The translations under genes and the position numbers were made by a program. A DNA stretch of 60,000 bases from Adiantum capillus-veneris (taxonomy: Eukaryota; Streptophyta; Polypodiopsida; Polypodiales; Pteridaceae): assembly GCA_014529385.2 (NCBI GenBank), contig CM043966.1:98011587-98071586 (forward strand), read 5' to 3'. The notes under the pieces were generated by a model that was not told where the DNA came from, did no database searches, and was given only the letters and a program-made list of their open reading frames with translations. Below are positions 44,088 to 55,128 of the stretch, in pieces; position 1 is the stretch's first letter; each line of letters begins with the position of its first letter.

Positions 44088-45203
44088 TCCCTCTCACTTA
44101 TAAACAGTTGTCCTCAATTGTAGAGATCCAACTGAACTGCCGGGGAGAAACTGGAAACATTCCAAATCTTGCTCAATTGTGAGTTGAGCTAGTCCTTTCT
44201 CAAAAGAGAACTTAAAAATTAAATTACTTAAAAATTCAATAATACAATACTTACCTTACCGGTTCACGTCCTTCCTCTAGTAGCTCAAGGATATCCTTCA
44301 CCAATCATCAAACTTACGAGCCATGTAAGAACTCGTTATTCGCGTCTTTCAGCAGATCGGAAGTTCCCTCATCCGAGAATCTGTTAACTCACTTTCGCCT
44401 TCTTAATCCTGAGAAGAATAATCCTCCTAGAAATCAATCTAGATCTCTGTCCTTGCGCATAATCCTGCGTTGTTAGTCCTGAGGGTATTAAACCTCTTGT
44501 GTTCTCCCACATTGGGAATGCCCAAGTCATAGAGCATTAAGCTCGATGTCTTTCTTTCACAAACAGAGTTTGCGATCACATTAAAGAAGATTCTTGTTCC
44601 GGACCGTCGCTCAACGTAGGCGGACGGTTCCAATCCGAAGATTCCTTGTGCACGGCGGCACTTCTTTCCAATCTTTTCCTCTTGCGAGTTATTACCACTA
44701 GCAGTGTTTTCCACTACTTGCTTTGACTCGCTTGTGTTCCTATTGGGCAAACCGATCCCAATCTTCTTGGATGACTTCCTCAAATCGTAAAGGAAAAAAA
44801 ACTTTGTCGGAAAATTCAGCCTTGAATTGAATCCAAGTCTTGTTGTAAGTTCCTTGCAGAGCTTTGGTATACCACCAAGTACTTGCAATCCCCCTTGAGG
44901 TGTTTGGTCACATGCCTCACCTTCGACACTTCTCAGAAATTGCCGTTTGCAAAGACAACTTCAAACTGTCGAATGAAAGCAGTAGCTTTCAGGACGTCTT
45001 CCCTTCTGTCAAAAGTATCAAACTTGACTAGAGTGTTCCTAGGTCTAGAGACCTTATTCATATCCTTCCCCAAATGACGGGATTTCTTGGCTATGGTTTT
45101 GGATTGATGTTCATGGATATCTTTTGGGTTCTGAACGATCTTGAGAATTCCGCTCCTTGGATTCTCTAGGTTCTTGAGCATCATGCTCTTGTCAAATTCT
45201 CAG
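44088..45203 (-). pseudogene. X gag, larger fragment
   Basis: Reading leftward from 45203, this is a Retrotrans_gag domain: VKFDTFDRREDVLKATAFI, RQFEVVFANGNF, a stop, then EVSKVRHVTKHLKG and a WW-like region in shifted frames, continuing into WIQFKAEF-like sequence. The stop near 44933 and frameshifts break it; the 44439-44888 stretch is open but not recognisable. The N-terminal part is on the other side of Y at 54960-55069. No protease, RT or integrase remains. Confidence 0.8.
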
Positions 45204-45949
45204 TGTTAGGTGCAACGGAATGAATGTTGTATTTTCTCAAGATTAGTGATCTTTACTGCTCAAGGTTCCTTTTAGTTCTTAGGGAAAGAGAGAGCTTTCC
45301 GTCTTATAGAGAGTGCTGTGATCACGAACAAAGTGAGTGGATCTTGTGCGTTCAAGTGAATGAGACTGAGAGGAGGAGAGAGAAGAGATACGACACCGAG
45401 AGGTTGTAAAACCCTCCTCCGAAGGCCCCACTCTCGTCGGCGAGAGTGGTCTAACTTGATTGCACAAAGGTGTACAATGGGTATGCAATGGACTGATGCA
45501 ATGGGACTATGCCGATGACGACGACGGTGATGACGACGGCGACTTGGGCTGAAATCTGAGATCTTCTAGATGCTGAATTTCTTGGACTGTTTCAAGGCTG
45601 AAAATGGACTGTTTTGGCTGCGTTTTCTTGGGCTAAACTTGGGGGATCATCTGCAACTGAATGGGGGAATCTGCTACTGTTCTAACTGTTGGAAACCTGC
45701 GTTTTCTCACTGCTGAAATCTGCAGCTCTCTTAGCGTCAGTGTTGGACTGAAATCGCTGAGGAAAGCTGCTGTCTTGCTGGCGTTTTTGCATCAAAAACG
45801 CTGGGCTGAAAGTAGGGTTGCTTGGCAATGAAAACGCTGGCTGAATTGCCTGCAGGAAGTCGCTAGGCAAAGCCAATTGACTCAGGACTACGAGGCTGAT
45901 GCTGTGGGGAAAACGCCAAGGGAGGGATGGGAATGGCGAGGGTCTACGG

Positions 45950-45983
<34 letters not shown>

Positions 45984-46392
45984 GGTTTTCTGGTGAGAAG
46001 TTTCCTGTTGAGCGGGAAGCTCCTACTGCCTCTTCTCCAGAAAGTGTGAACTTTGGTTTGCTTATATATTAACTTAGCAAAATTGCCCTACCTACTTTTG
46101 TAGGAAAGTCACTTAAAAATAATAAGTGAAAATACCAATAAATAGGAAAATAGGCTAAATGCACTGGAAAATTCCCCTAAATGATGCTAATGGATTCTGA
46201 TGGGAATTCCGATGATCATGCTGTGTGCAACCGGAGGATATGTATCTATGCTAAGTGACTGGGCATGCATGGTCTACGAATAGACTCACAAAAGTGCCAG
46301 ATCACTGCTAATCTAACTTGATCGGATTGACTGAACCCTGCTGTGGTGTAGCTTGTCCACGGACACATAGGGTTGAGATGTGTCATGTGACA
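45204..46392 (-). repeat. Y 3' LTR
   Basis: It is 1189 bp; on the plus strand TGTTAGGTGCAACGG...CATGTGACA. It contains a poly-G run of 32 at 45951-45982 (about 12 in the other LTR) and a TATATAAG box (minus strand) near 46061-46070. The tip palindrome reads TGTCATGTGACA here, one base changed from the other copies. Confidence 0.92.
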
Positions 46393-46403
46393 TTCCATCC
46401 TTT

Positions 46404-47028
46404 TCAAAGTGAGGTACTGGTACCGAACTGTATGGCGTCGAGGGAGATCGCCAACAACATCCGGAATCCTGGAAGGGACTCTTCGCCGGCCCACTTTGCT
46501 GTGTGGGTCGAGCGGTACTTGAACTTCATAAAGGTCTGCAACGCTTGCTTCTTTGGGCCGCGCCGAAAGCGACTCAAAGTCTTCTGAATCTCCTTTGATG
46601 CTTCAACTTCGTCTAGAGTCCTGCTTCTTTTGTCTTCAAGAATCTCCATGGCTGAAAATTCCTGAAACCATCTCCAACACAAAACCATGAACATACCCAT
46701 TCCATGTAAAGTGAAGAAAAAAAATATTGTCTTCTCTACAGACTGTGCATGCAATGTAGATGAACATAGAGACGGAGTGACAACCCGTTCATCAAACACA
46801 TGCAAACAATGCGGTCGAATCTTTTCTGTTTGATCGAAATCAATCAACTGTGGCAAATCACAATGGAAATGCCCATGCTTGGTGCTCATACAATCATGTG
46901 CTCGTTCGGAAACTTTGTCATGCCAAGGAAGAGACATGGAATGCGACTTCCTGACATACAAACTTTTCAACTTTTCATGAACAATCCGCATACATTCATG
47001 CTCATCCATGAGAGAAACGTGCTCAACA
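46404..47028 (-). CDS. Y ORF, C-terminal part
   Basis: This is the continuation of the Y reading frame after Z. It begins YVEHVSLMDEHECMRIVHEK at the CAACA target duplication and ends at 46404, about 200 residues. It is rich in His and Cys early on (HGHFHCDLPQLIDFDQTEKIRPHC). The last 60 residues (EILEDKRSR ... FMKFKYRSTHTAKWAGEESL) loosely recall the chromodomain pattern found at integrase ends of gypsy elements (basic start, KFK, W, EExL); this is an inference. There are no stops. The function is unknown; it could be the tail of a rearranged gag or integrase fusion. Confidence 0.6.
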
Positions 47029-47588
47029 TGTAACAAACTTGGACACTCCAAGTCAAGAATCAACCGCGACAGCACCAAATAACCACTTCAAAACAATTCA
47101 CAGATCACAATAGATTTGCACTGGCCCGGCGGAGTTCCGTGCCTAGAGATATTGGCCCCAAAGCCTGGCGCCCCTTTCGGTATTTCTTTTTGTATTAATC
47201 AATCATCAAAGTACAAGAGAGCGGTTAGGGTTTCACTCTCAGACTCTGCGTCCAGATGCTCTGAGAAGTGAGGCCCTCACCACTAATTTAAAGGTTACAA
47301 GGGATGCCCAAAAGCAGAGCCCCAAAAGCTTTTAAAATCAAAAGCATCAGTTCTCTCTCTCTCTTGAGAGTCTTTTCTCTTTTTTTTATAAAAAAAAGCA
47401 ACAGCAAAATTCGCGTCGCTCATCATTTTCCAAAAAAAAAAAAATTTTTTTTTTGTTTTTTTTTAATATTCCGCCTCCGCGATTTCCGGAATTTAGGGTT
47501 TTTGGCAAAAATTAGGGTTTGCAGGAATTTTAGGGTTTCTGGCAGAAATTAGGGTTTTTGTTGTCCGCCACGTCATCACTTTGTGACA
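47029..47588 (-). repeat. Z 3' LTR with four telo-box-like repeats
   Basis: It is 560 bp; on the plus strand TGTAACAAACTTGG...CTTTGTGACA. TTAGGGTTT occurs at about 47492, 47512, 47530 and 47549 (spacing about 19 bp), within the first 110 bp of U3 on the minus strand, where it reads AAACCCTAA. Long T and A runs lie at 47380-47463. The polypurine tract AAGAGGGGGGTA (minus strand) adjoins at 47589-47600. Confidence 0.93.
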
Positions 47589-47968
47589 TACCCCCCTCTT
47601 GAAAGCATTGTAATCGACCGCGATTACGCCTGCAAAACCGACAAAAGCCATAAACTGTCTTAGCAGACACTGACTGTTAGTACCTTCGTACTAGGAACAC
47701 ACATCTAGCACATGTACAAAATCGACAGTCACATCACACGACATCACAGGACATCACCAGACATCACAGGACATCACATGACATTCAACATTCATTCGGA
47801 TCTTAGACCATGATTTATCGGCAATGTAGCTAGCAATCACATCTAGGTCCAATCGGGACCTCATCGATGCCCGATTGACTAACCCCTATTGCAACCATGT
47901 CTATTCGAGATCAATCAGACCAAAATGCTGCAGTCATTTCGGCTATCAGTTCCTGCACTCACAAGAAG
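47589..47968 (-). other. Z 3' untranslated region with a decamer repeat
   Basis: From 47731 to 47790 the plus strand is an exact 10-bp periodic repeat: acatcacacg, acatcacagg, acatcaccag, acatcacagg, acatcacatg, acattcaaca. The region follows the truncated integrase and shows no further coding similarity. Confidence 0.8.
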
Positions 47969-49712
47969 TCAAGAACAAATCAGTATCATAATCAGGAATT
48001 CCATTTCAATATTTTCCCAGGGGCGGGTGGGTATGGGTAAAGGCTGTAACAATCCCTGTGCCTTATGCCTGTCAAACTTGACCTTCTGGCATACCAAGCA
48101 ACTGCGCACAAACTCTTCCACATCCTTCTTCAGTCTCCGCCAAAAGAAATATCTCTCTACCCCTTTCATGGTGGTAGCAATGCCGCGGTGACCCGTAAAA
48201 GGTGGACAGTGGCAATCAGTCATAACCTTTTCCCTCAACGGCTGTGTAACGCACAACATAGTCTTTTTCATCAAGTAGCCTTCCCGAAGGGAGTATCCAG
48301 CTACTGTCTCCCCATCCCGTATCCGTGTGAAAATATCTGCAAAACCTGTAACTGTGGCATACTGATCGACCATATCCTCGAAGCTCCTATGATGTATCGC
48401 GGAAATAGCCAGAACCAACGGTTTCCGAGACAAAGCATCTGCCACCACATTCTTCTGTCCCTGCACATGGACAATCTGGAAGTGGAACTGTGACAAGATG
48501 TTCACCCACCGCATCTGCTTTTCCGAAAGCTGCTTCTGTGACAAGAAGTAGCGCAAACTCTGATGGTTTGTAAAGACAGTAAAATCCGCTCCGAGTAGGT
48601 AATGCCGCCACTGAGTAAGAGCATGGATAACCGCCAAAAGCTCTTTCTCATAAATCTGTGCTGTCATCTCCGGCCTAGAGAACAAACGGCTCTCGTAAGC
48701 TATGACATGGCCTTCTTGCATCAAGACCGCACCCAGACTACGACCACAAGCATCACAATATACTTCAAATGACTTCTGCAAGTCCAGCAAAGTCAAAATA
48801 GGTCCCGTAGTCAATTTCTCTTTCAATGTCCGAAAGGCAGTCACCTCTGTGGGTCCCCACGAAAAAGGTACTCCTTTCTGTGTCAAGGTATGCAAAGGGG
48901 AAGCAACCTCTGCAAACTTTCGTATGAACCGCCTGTAGTACGAACACAGTCCCAAGAAGCTTCTAACTTCATGGACATTCCTCAAACCGGGCCAATCACG
49001 GATAGTCTCTATCTTGGCCGGGTTCATTTGCACTCCTGCTGTTGACACAATGTGTCCCAAAAAGTGTATCTCTGGTAGGAAAAATTCACTTTTCTTTGCA
49101 TTAATCACTAACGTGTGATCTCGTAATGCCTGAAAGACTTGAAGCAGATGATCTCTGTGTTCTGCCTCATTCTTGGAGAAAACAATGATGTCGTCAAAGA
49201 AAGTGCCAAAAAAAAAAAAGCCTGTACTCTCGAAAAATCCTATCCATCATCCGGTTAAATGTCGCAGGAGCATTGGTTAAGCCAAAAGGCATCACCAAAA
49301 ACTCAAATAACCCAAAAGTCGTCCGAAAAGCTGTCTTGTAGACATCTCCTGGCGCTATCCTGATCTGATGATATCCACTCTTCAAGTCAATCCTGCTAAA
49401 GCACGAGGATCCCTGTAACCTGTCGAGTATATCATCGATCCTAGGAATCGGAAATTTGTTCTTGATGGTGATTTCGTTGAGAGTGCTATAATCGATGCAC
49501 ATTCTCCAAGATCCGTCTTTCTTCAAAACCAACAACACTGGAGAGCAATACGGTGAAGTACTAGGCTGGACAAGACCCTTTTCCAAGAGGTCTTTCACTG
49601 AGTTCATAATCTTTTCATTCTGTACTCGGCTCACACGATAAGGTGGCCGATTCGGTGGCGTGCTTCCAGATATCAGATCAATGGTATGATCTTCAAGTCC
49701 TCTCAAAAGCAA
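47969..49712 (-). pseudogene. Z reverse transcriptase, RNase H and truncated integrase
   Basis: RT has [48 protein letters not shown] and [20 protein letters not shown] run of 12 A (plus strand 49208-49219) shifts the frame just before the catalytic motif, which continues in the next frame as [15 protein letters not shown] (F-F-D-D instead of the usual Y-x-D-D). RNase H follows (FEVYCDACGRSLGAVLMQEG, YEKELLAVIHAL). The integrase HHCC finger is complete (H..H around CPPFTGHRGIATTM, then CLVCQKVKFDRHK), then PWENIEMEF and a stop, so the DDE core is lost. Confidence 0.92.
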
Positions 49713-51776
49713 TCGGCATGAGCGTGGAGAAAAAAAATCTTGGCGTTCTTTTCTTCAGGTCAAAACATATTCAACTTTTATCCATCGTTCAGTTCTCCCA
49801 AAAGAATGAGTAAGAAAACTGAAGTTCATCAAGTACAATCTCTAAGCCCTTCATTTATTTATCAAAGTCGCTTTCTCGGCCCGGTAGTCAACCACGGCGT
49901 AGTTCTTGTGGTACCAAGGGATCGTGAGTAGAACGTCACTCGCGTGCCCTGAACACCCCTGTCATTGCAAACGAAGTTTGCCAATGCTCGGTGTAATGGC
50001 AACATCCCATCCGGGTGCCAGTCGAACTACCTCCGCCTGTGGCGTCAGTCTGTCGGGCGTAGTTCCAAATCGAGCCGCCAATTCCAAGTGAAAAGAAGTT
50101 GGCCTTGGCTCCTTCAAAAGAGCTTCCTGATCCTTCGCTTTGCCCCGAAAGCGGCAAAGCTTGTACTTTCATTCATTAGATTCGGTGCAGGTCCCACGCC
50201 ATGTGGTACCAGTTCTGCTTTTCTATCTGCCTTTTCTGCCACATTCCTCAGCTGCTCTCGAACTCTCAGACCTGTCGTCGTCTTTATCATTCTGTTCTTT
50301 CTGTGCCTTATCAGGGCACTTTGCGGAAATATGTCCATGTTCCCCGCATCCAAAGCACTTCCCCTCTCTGATGAAGCGAGCTCTCTCCTCAGGAGTAAGC
50401 TTGGGTCGTGCATCCTTTTTTTTTCTCTTGGTTGCTCTTTTTCATTCTACTTTCATTCCCAGAAGTCTGTTCGGTTCGTTGTGTCATGGCCTCATCTGTG
50501 GGGTAGGTCAGACTGCCAGAGTGAATGGCAAAGCCCCGCTTCGCATGACTCATCAACTCCTGAATAGAAGCTGACTTCTGTTCCAAGCAGCGATCTCGGA
50601 TCTCTGTAGGTAGACCCAAGGTAAACCGCTCAATCTGTTCTCTGAACGAGATCTTCTTGAATGAAGAGCTCCAGAATCTTTCACAATAAGAATTCACTGT
50701 ATCGCTCTTGGTCATCCGGAGATGGTTCCAAGTAGCTCGTATATCTCGCTCAAACTCTTGAGTCAACCAAGAAGAAATAAAAAGCCTCTTGAATTTCAGC
50801 CATGTAACTGGCACAGTCTTGCTTAATAGAAGCGTGGACCACCAAGTACGAGCATTCCCCTTAAAGTAAGAGGCAGCTCTCCGAATCTTGGAGTGCTCTG
50901 AATAGCGTCCTCCCGCGAAAGCGATGTCAAACTGGTGTATAAAAGACAAAGCCTTCGAAGCATCTGAGTATCCTGAAAAGTATCAAACTTGATCGAGTGG
51001 CCACCTTCCTTAAACTCTCGGACTTTCTTGCTTTTATCTTCGAGAAAGTCATACTGGTTGGCTTTGTAAAAATTCTTCTTGTTCGCATAAAACTTTCCGT
51101 CATCGGAATCTGAGCTGTCTGTAGACGAGTCCTCAGTAGAACTGTTAGTCTCTGGGCGAGATTTAGCCTTCTTTGCCTTTCTCTTGCCCTTTCCAAAGCG
51201 TTGCTTCTTGCTTCGCTTTTTACCTTTTCTGTCTTCTTCGCTCGAATCCGAGGAGCTAGAAGAACTGTCAGAAGAAGAAGAAGAAGAACTGGGTAGGTCT
51301 TCAAACTTGACGCGCTTCTTCAATTTCTTTGCCTTGTCAAATGTCGACCGACGATCCAAATATCTCGGGAAGTCAGTGCCTTTCTTTTGCTTTTTGCCGT
51401 GCTTTTTGGCTTTCTTTTGCGTGTCAAAAAGCTGAGCAATCCGTGCATCAACCACGTTCTCCAGTTCCTTCTCCGTATATTTCTTGGAGGCAGAAGGTTT
51501 CTTGAGAGCGGGTTTCGGGAGTGGTGTTGTGGTTCTCTGCCACTCCATCTGTACCTCTTCCAAAGAGGTCTGGTTCATATATTTTGCCATCTTCGGGTCC
51601 TTGGCAAAATTGAGCATCATCATTGTTGCATCGCTGATCAATTGGCGACGCTCTATCTCTCGCCGCTCCGCCTAAGTAGGCCAAGGCGGGCCATACTCTC
51701 TGCCTGAATCTTCGTTGTGATCCCAGCCCGCATCTCCAGATGCAGAGGGAGTCGACTGATCATTGCCTGAAGCCAT
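49713..51776 (-). pseudogene. Z gag and protease region
   Basis: The start is ATG at 51776 (MASGNDQSTPSASGDAG), with a TAG at 51672 then an open frame to about 50950. The N-terminal third has Lys-rich and Ser/Asp-rich blocks (51040-51440). The Retrotrans_gag domain begins KFDTFQDTQMLR, shifts frame near 50950 and continues FIHQFDIAFAGGRYSE, AASYFKGNARTWWSTL, ending near 50389. In a further frame the CCHC knuckle CFGCGEHGHISAKC lies at about 50310-50352. The protease end pattern (DVLLTIPWYHKNYAVVDYRAEK) is at about 49870-49940. Several breaks make it non-functional. Confidence 0.88.
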
Positions 51777-51833
51777 AGGTGCCGCGGAAAAAAATTCGGG
51801 GATCGGATTTCCCGTAGAAGAGAAATCGGCCGT

Positions 51834-51845
51834 GCTCTGATACCA
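51834..51845 (-). other. Z primer-binding site
   Basis: TGGTATCAGAGC on the minus strand, one base from the 5' LTR; initiator-methionine tRNA type. Confidence 0.9.
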
Positions 51846-51846
51846 C

Positions 51847-52407
51847 TGTAACAAACTTGGACACTCCAAGTCAAGAATCAACCGCGACAGCACCAAATAA
51901 CCACTTCAAAACAATTCACAGATCACAATAGATTTGCACTGGCCAGGCGGAGTTCCGTGCCTAGAGATATTGGCCCCAAAGACTGGCGCCCCTTTCGGTA
52001 TTTCTTTTTGTATTAATCAATCATCAAAGTACAAGAGAGCGGTTAGGGTTTCACTCTCAGACTCTGCGTCCAGATGCTCTGAGAAGTAAGGCCCTCACCA
52101 CTAATTTAAAGGTTACAAGGGATGCCCAAAAGCAGAGCCCCAAAAGCTTTTAAAATCAAAAGCATCAGTTCTCTCTCTCTCTTGAGAGTCTTTTCTCTTT
52201 TTTTTATAAAAAAAAGCAACAGCAAAATTCGCGTCGCTCATCATTTTCCAAAAAAAAAAAATAAATTTTTTTGGTTTTTTTTTAATATTCCGCCTCCGCG
52301 ATTTCCGGAATTTAGGGTTTTTGGCAAAAATTAGGGTTTGCAGGAATTTTAGGGTTTCTGGCAGAAATTAGGGTTTTTGCTGTCCGCCACGTCATCACTT
52401 TGTGACA
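51847..52407 (-). repeat. Z 5' LTR
   Basis: It is 561 bp with the same four TTAGGGTTT copies (about 52312, 52331, 52349, 52368), differing from the 3' LTR at only a handful of places, mainly in homopolymers. Confidence 0.94.
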
Positions 52408-53311
52408 CAACATACAATATGTCATGCCTAGTAAAAGGGATCACATAATGATGTTGACTAAAATACAGGAAACTGTCACGAATGAAACACTCGAACAATG
52501 CGTGCGTATCAATCATGCGAACACATAATACTTCCTGTGAGGGTTCTTTGGACCAAGGCTCGAGAGCCAAGATCGCTTCTTCGGGATCTATCGAATCTTC
52601 TTGTGGAGGATCTGTGGACCTCGACTCGAAAGCCAAGATCGGTTCTTTGTGATCGATCGAATCTGCAATGAGGTTAGCTTCGCTAGAAAAAGAATCAACT
52701 AACACATCATCCTTGTGAACAATCACATCATCTTTATGCAACTCATCATGCTTGTGAGAAATCACATCTTGATCATGCAAATCATCATGCTCGTCATTGT
52801 CATCCAAATCATTATGCTTATCCTTGTCATTCAAATCATCATGCAAGTCATTGTCAATCAAATCATCATCATGCTTCACACAATCATGCAAATCTTGTGT
52901 ATCATGCGTTGGAGAAGAAGAGACTGAGAGAGTCTTCTTTTCCCGAATCTTTTGCATCGGTGTCGACACTTGAGAAAAGAGTCGCAACATCTCTTGCATT
53001 CGTGCTTTGTTCTCGCGATAAAATTCTGCTTGTCTTTCTTTTTCTTCCAAACGTGCTTGCTCGTACTCACGCGCTATGGCTGCCCTTCTTTCTTTGTACT
53101 TACGCTCGATGGTTGCCATGTCTTCTTCGTAGGCTTTTCTTTCTGCTTCTCTTTCTTGGTCCAAGTCCTCCATAGGAATGAGTGCAATCTTTGTCGTAGA
53201 TGGAAAAGGGGGAGGGTCGAAAAAACCTCCTGGTGGGGAAAATTCTTCTTCGCCTCTCTCATGCTCATCACCTCCAAGCGAAGTATCCATTCCGCTTCGA
53301 GTGATGACCAT
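52408..53311 (-). CDS. Y ORF, N-terminal part: coiled coil and His/Asp-rich repeat
   Basis: The chosen start is ATG 53311 (MVITRSGMDTSLGG, like gag starts of many plant gypsy elements); the frame is open further up to 53554 but that part is repetitive. Residues about 45-130 are a strongly charged predicted coiled coil (DLDQEREAERKAYEED, EYEQARLEEKERQAEF). Residues about 150-220 are degenerate repeats of H, D, N, L and K (HDDLNDKDKHNDLDDNDEHD). It then runs to RHDILYV at the Z insertion. Joined to 47023-46404 across the CAACA site, the frame stays open for 507 codons, so Y was intact here when Z arrived. I do not recognise the family. Confidence 0.65.
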
Positions 53312-53791
53312 TCTGCAATCGTGGGTTCTTGTGGGTCTTGGGTTCTTAAGTTCACGAGGAACTTGGGTTCTTGAGGTTCTTGAGGTCCTTGATTCGTGAG
53401 AATCTTGGGTTCTTGAGGTTCTTGGGGTTCTTGAGGTTTTCTTTCGCTTGCAAATCGCGTTGGAGAAGGATCTTCTCTTCACCCGAGTTCTACTCCTTTC
53501 TGCGGGCGCACCCCTTGGCGGCCTTACGCTCACACCAAGGTTGCTTTTTCCCACCTCACGTCGATTGGCCGGCCGCTAAGTGCACGGTCCACTCTCAATG
53601 AGTGAAAAGAGACACAAGGGGAGGCTGGACAAGCCCTTCTTTCTTGGGATTCCTGTCACTCTTCAACAAAACACGATTAGGAATCGCCACGCCCAAGTAA
53701 ACTTGGGTTCGTGCGATCGCAACAAGCAAAAAAAAATTCTTGTGGTTCTTTCCTTGAGTAATGCAGAACACTTCCAAAACTCTAATACCAA
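53312..53791 (-). other. Y leader with 12-bp minisatellite and primer-binding site
   Basis: The primer site is at 53780-53791 (TTGGTATTAGAG on the minus strand, one base off the initiator-methionine tRNA type). At about 53330-53445 the plus strand is made of gttcttgag-like units with a period near 12. Confidence 0.75.
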
Positions 53792-54954
53792 TGTTAGGTG
53801 TAGCGGAATGAATGTTGTATTTTCTCAAGATTAGTGATCTTTACTGCTCAAGGTTCCTTTTAGTTCTTAGGGAAAGAGAGAGCTTTCTGTCTTATAGAGA
53901 GTGCTGTGATCACGAACAAAGTGAGTGGATCTTGTGCGTGCAAGTGAATGAGACTGAGAGAAGGAGAGAGAAGAGATACGACACCGAGAGGTTGTAAAAC
54001 CCTTCTCCAAAGGCCCCACTCTCGTCGGTGAGAGTGGTCTAACTTGATTGCACAAAGGTGTACAATGCATATGCAATGGACTGATGCAATGGGACTATGC
54101 CGATGACGACGACGGTGATGACGACGGCGACTTGGGCTGAAATATGAGATCTTCTAGATGCTGAATTCCTTGGACTGTTTCAAGGCTGAAAATGGACTGT
54201 TTTGGCTGCGTTTTCTTGGGCTAAACTTGGGGGATCATCTGCAACTGAATGGGGGAATCTGCTACTGTTCTAACTGTTGGAAACCTGCGTTTTCTCACTG
54301 CTGAAATCTGCAGCTCTCTTAGCGTTAGTGTTGGACTGAAATCGCTGAGGAAAGCTGCTGTCTTGCTGGCGTTTTTGCATCAAAAACGCTGGGCTAAAGT
54401 AGGGTTGCTTGGCAATGAAAACGCTGGCTGAATTGCCTACAGGAAGTCGCTAGGCAAAGCCAATTGACTCAGGACTGCGAGGCTGATGCTGTGGGGAAAA
54501 CGCCAAGGGAGGGATGGGAATGGTGAGGGTCTACAGCGGGGGGGGGGGGTTCTGCTAAGAAGTTGCCTGTTTAGCGGGAAGCTCCTGTTGCCTCTTCTCC
54601 AGAAAGTGTGAACTTTGATTTGCTTATATATTAACTTAGCAAAATTTCCCTACCTACTTTTGTAGGAAAGTCACTTAAAAATAATAAGTGAAAATACCAA
54701 TAAATAGGAAAATAGGCTAAATGCACTGGAAAATTCCCCTAACTGATGCTAATGGATTCTGATGGGAATTCCGATGATCATGCTGTGTGCAACCGGAGGA
54801 TATGCATCTATGCTAAGTGACTTGGCATGCACGGTCTATGAATAGACTCACAAAAGTGCCAGATCACTGCTAATCTAACTTGATCGGATTGACTGAACCC
54901 TGCTATGGTGTAGCTTATCCACGGACACATAGGGTTGGGATGTGTCACGTGACA
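53792..54954 (-). repeat. Y 5' LTR
   Basis: It is 1163 bp, on the plus strand TGTTAGGTGTAGCGG...CACGTGACA, matching 45204-46392 closely. The tip is the palindrome TGTCACGTGACA (54943-54954), containing CACGTG. Confidence 0.93.
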
Positions 54955-54959
54955 CTCAG

Positions 54960-55128
54960 AGAATCCCAAGTCTTTTGTTGACTTCTTGTAGAGAAAATTT
55001 TCCCAATTTTGCGAGCTTTTCATGCAGGGCTTAGTGTTCCGCCTGCTTACTTCTCTCTTGGCTTGTCATGGCTTCTTCTCGTATCTTCCTAGAACAGAGA
55101 AAGAGAGGAGACCATGCTCTAATATCAC
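54960..55128 (-). pseudogene. X gag N-terminus, leader and primer-binding site
   Basis: The primer site at 55116-55128 (minus strand TGATATTAGAGC) differs at two positions from the initiator-methionine tRNA type. A gag start MTSQERSKQAEH at 55069 meets a stop, then ALHEKLAKLGKFSLQEVNK runs into the CTCAG duplication and rejoins 45198. Confidence 0.75.

Larger units (their letters stand above)
47029..52407 (-). mobile_element. Z: Ty3/gypsy LTR retrotransposon, minus strand, inserted in Y
   Basis: LTRs of 560 and 561 bp (47029-47588 and 51847-52407) are almost identical and flanked by perfect CAACA (47024-47028 and 52408-52412). Internal order on the minus strand is gag, CCHC knuckle, protease remnant, RT, RNase H, integrase zinc finger: gypsy order. 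The element is only 5.4 kb because the integrase core is missing after PWENIEMEF. With a gag nonsense codon and frameshifts it is defective, but near-identical LTRs make it the youngest insertion of the right nest. Confidence 0.93.
45204..54954 (-). mobile_element. Y: non-autonomous LTR element with one long ORF, minus strand, hosting Z
   Basis: LTRs lie at 45204-46392 (3') and 53792-54954 (5'), with perfect target duplication CTCAG (45199-45203 and 54955-54959). Without Z it is about 4.4 kb with 2.0 kb inside. The inside carries a tRNA-iMet-type primer site, one 507-codon frame and a purine tract (GAAAAGGATGGAA, minus strand, 46393-46405). No enzyme domain for reverse transcription or integration is present. 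Confidence 0.92.

Noticed and set aside
47492-47557. Interstitial telomere repeat
   Set aside because: The TTAGGGTTT copies are separated by unrelated bases at about 19-bp spacing and lie inside an LTR; they are not a telomeric array.
51184-51707. Plus-strand open frames opposite the Z gag
   Set aside because: They are antisense to the Ser/Lys-rich gag sequence and have no independent support.
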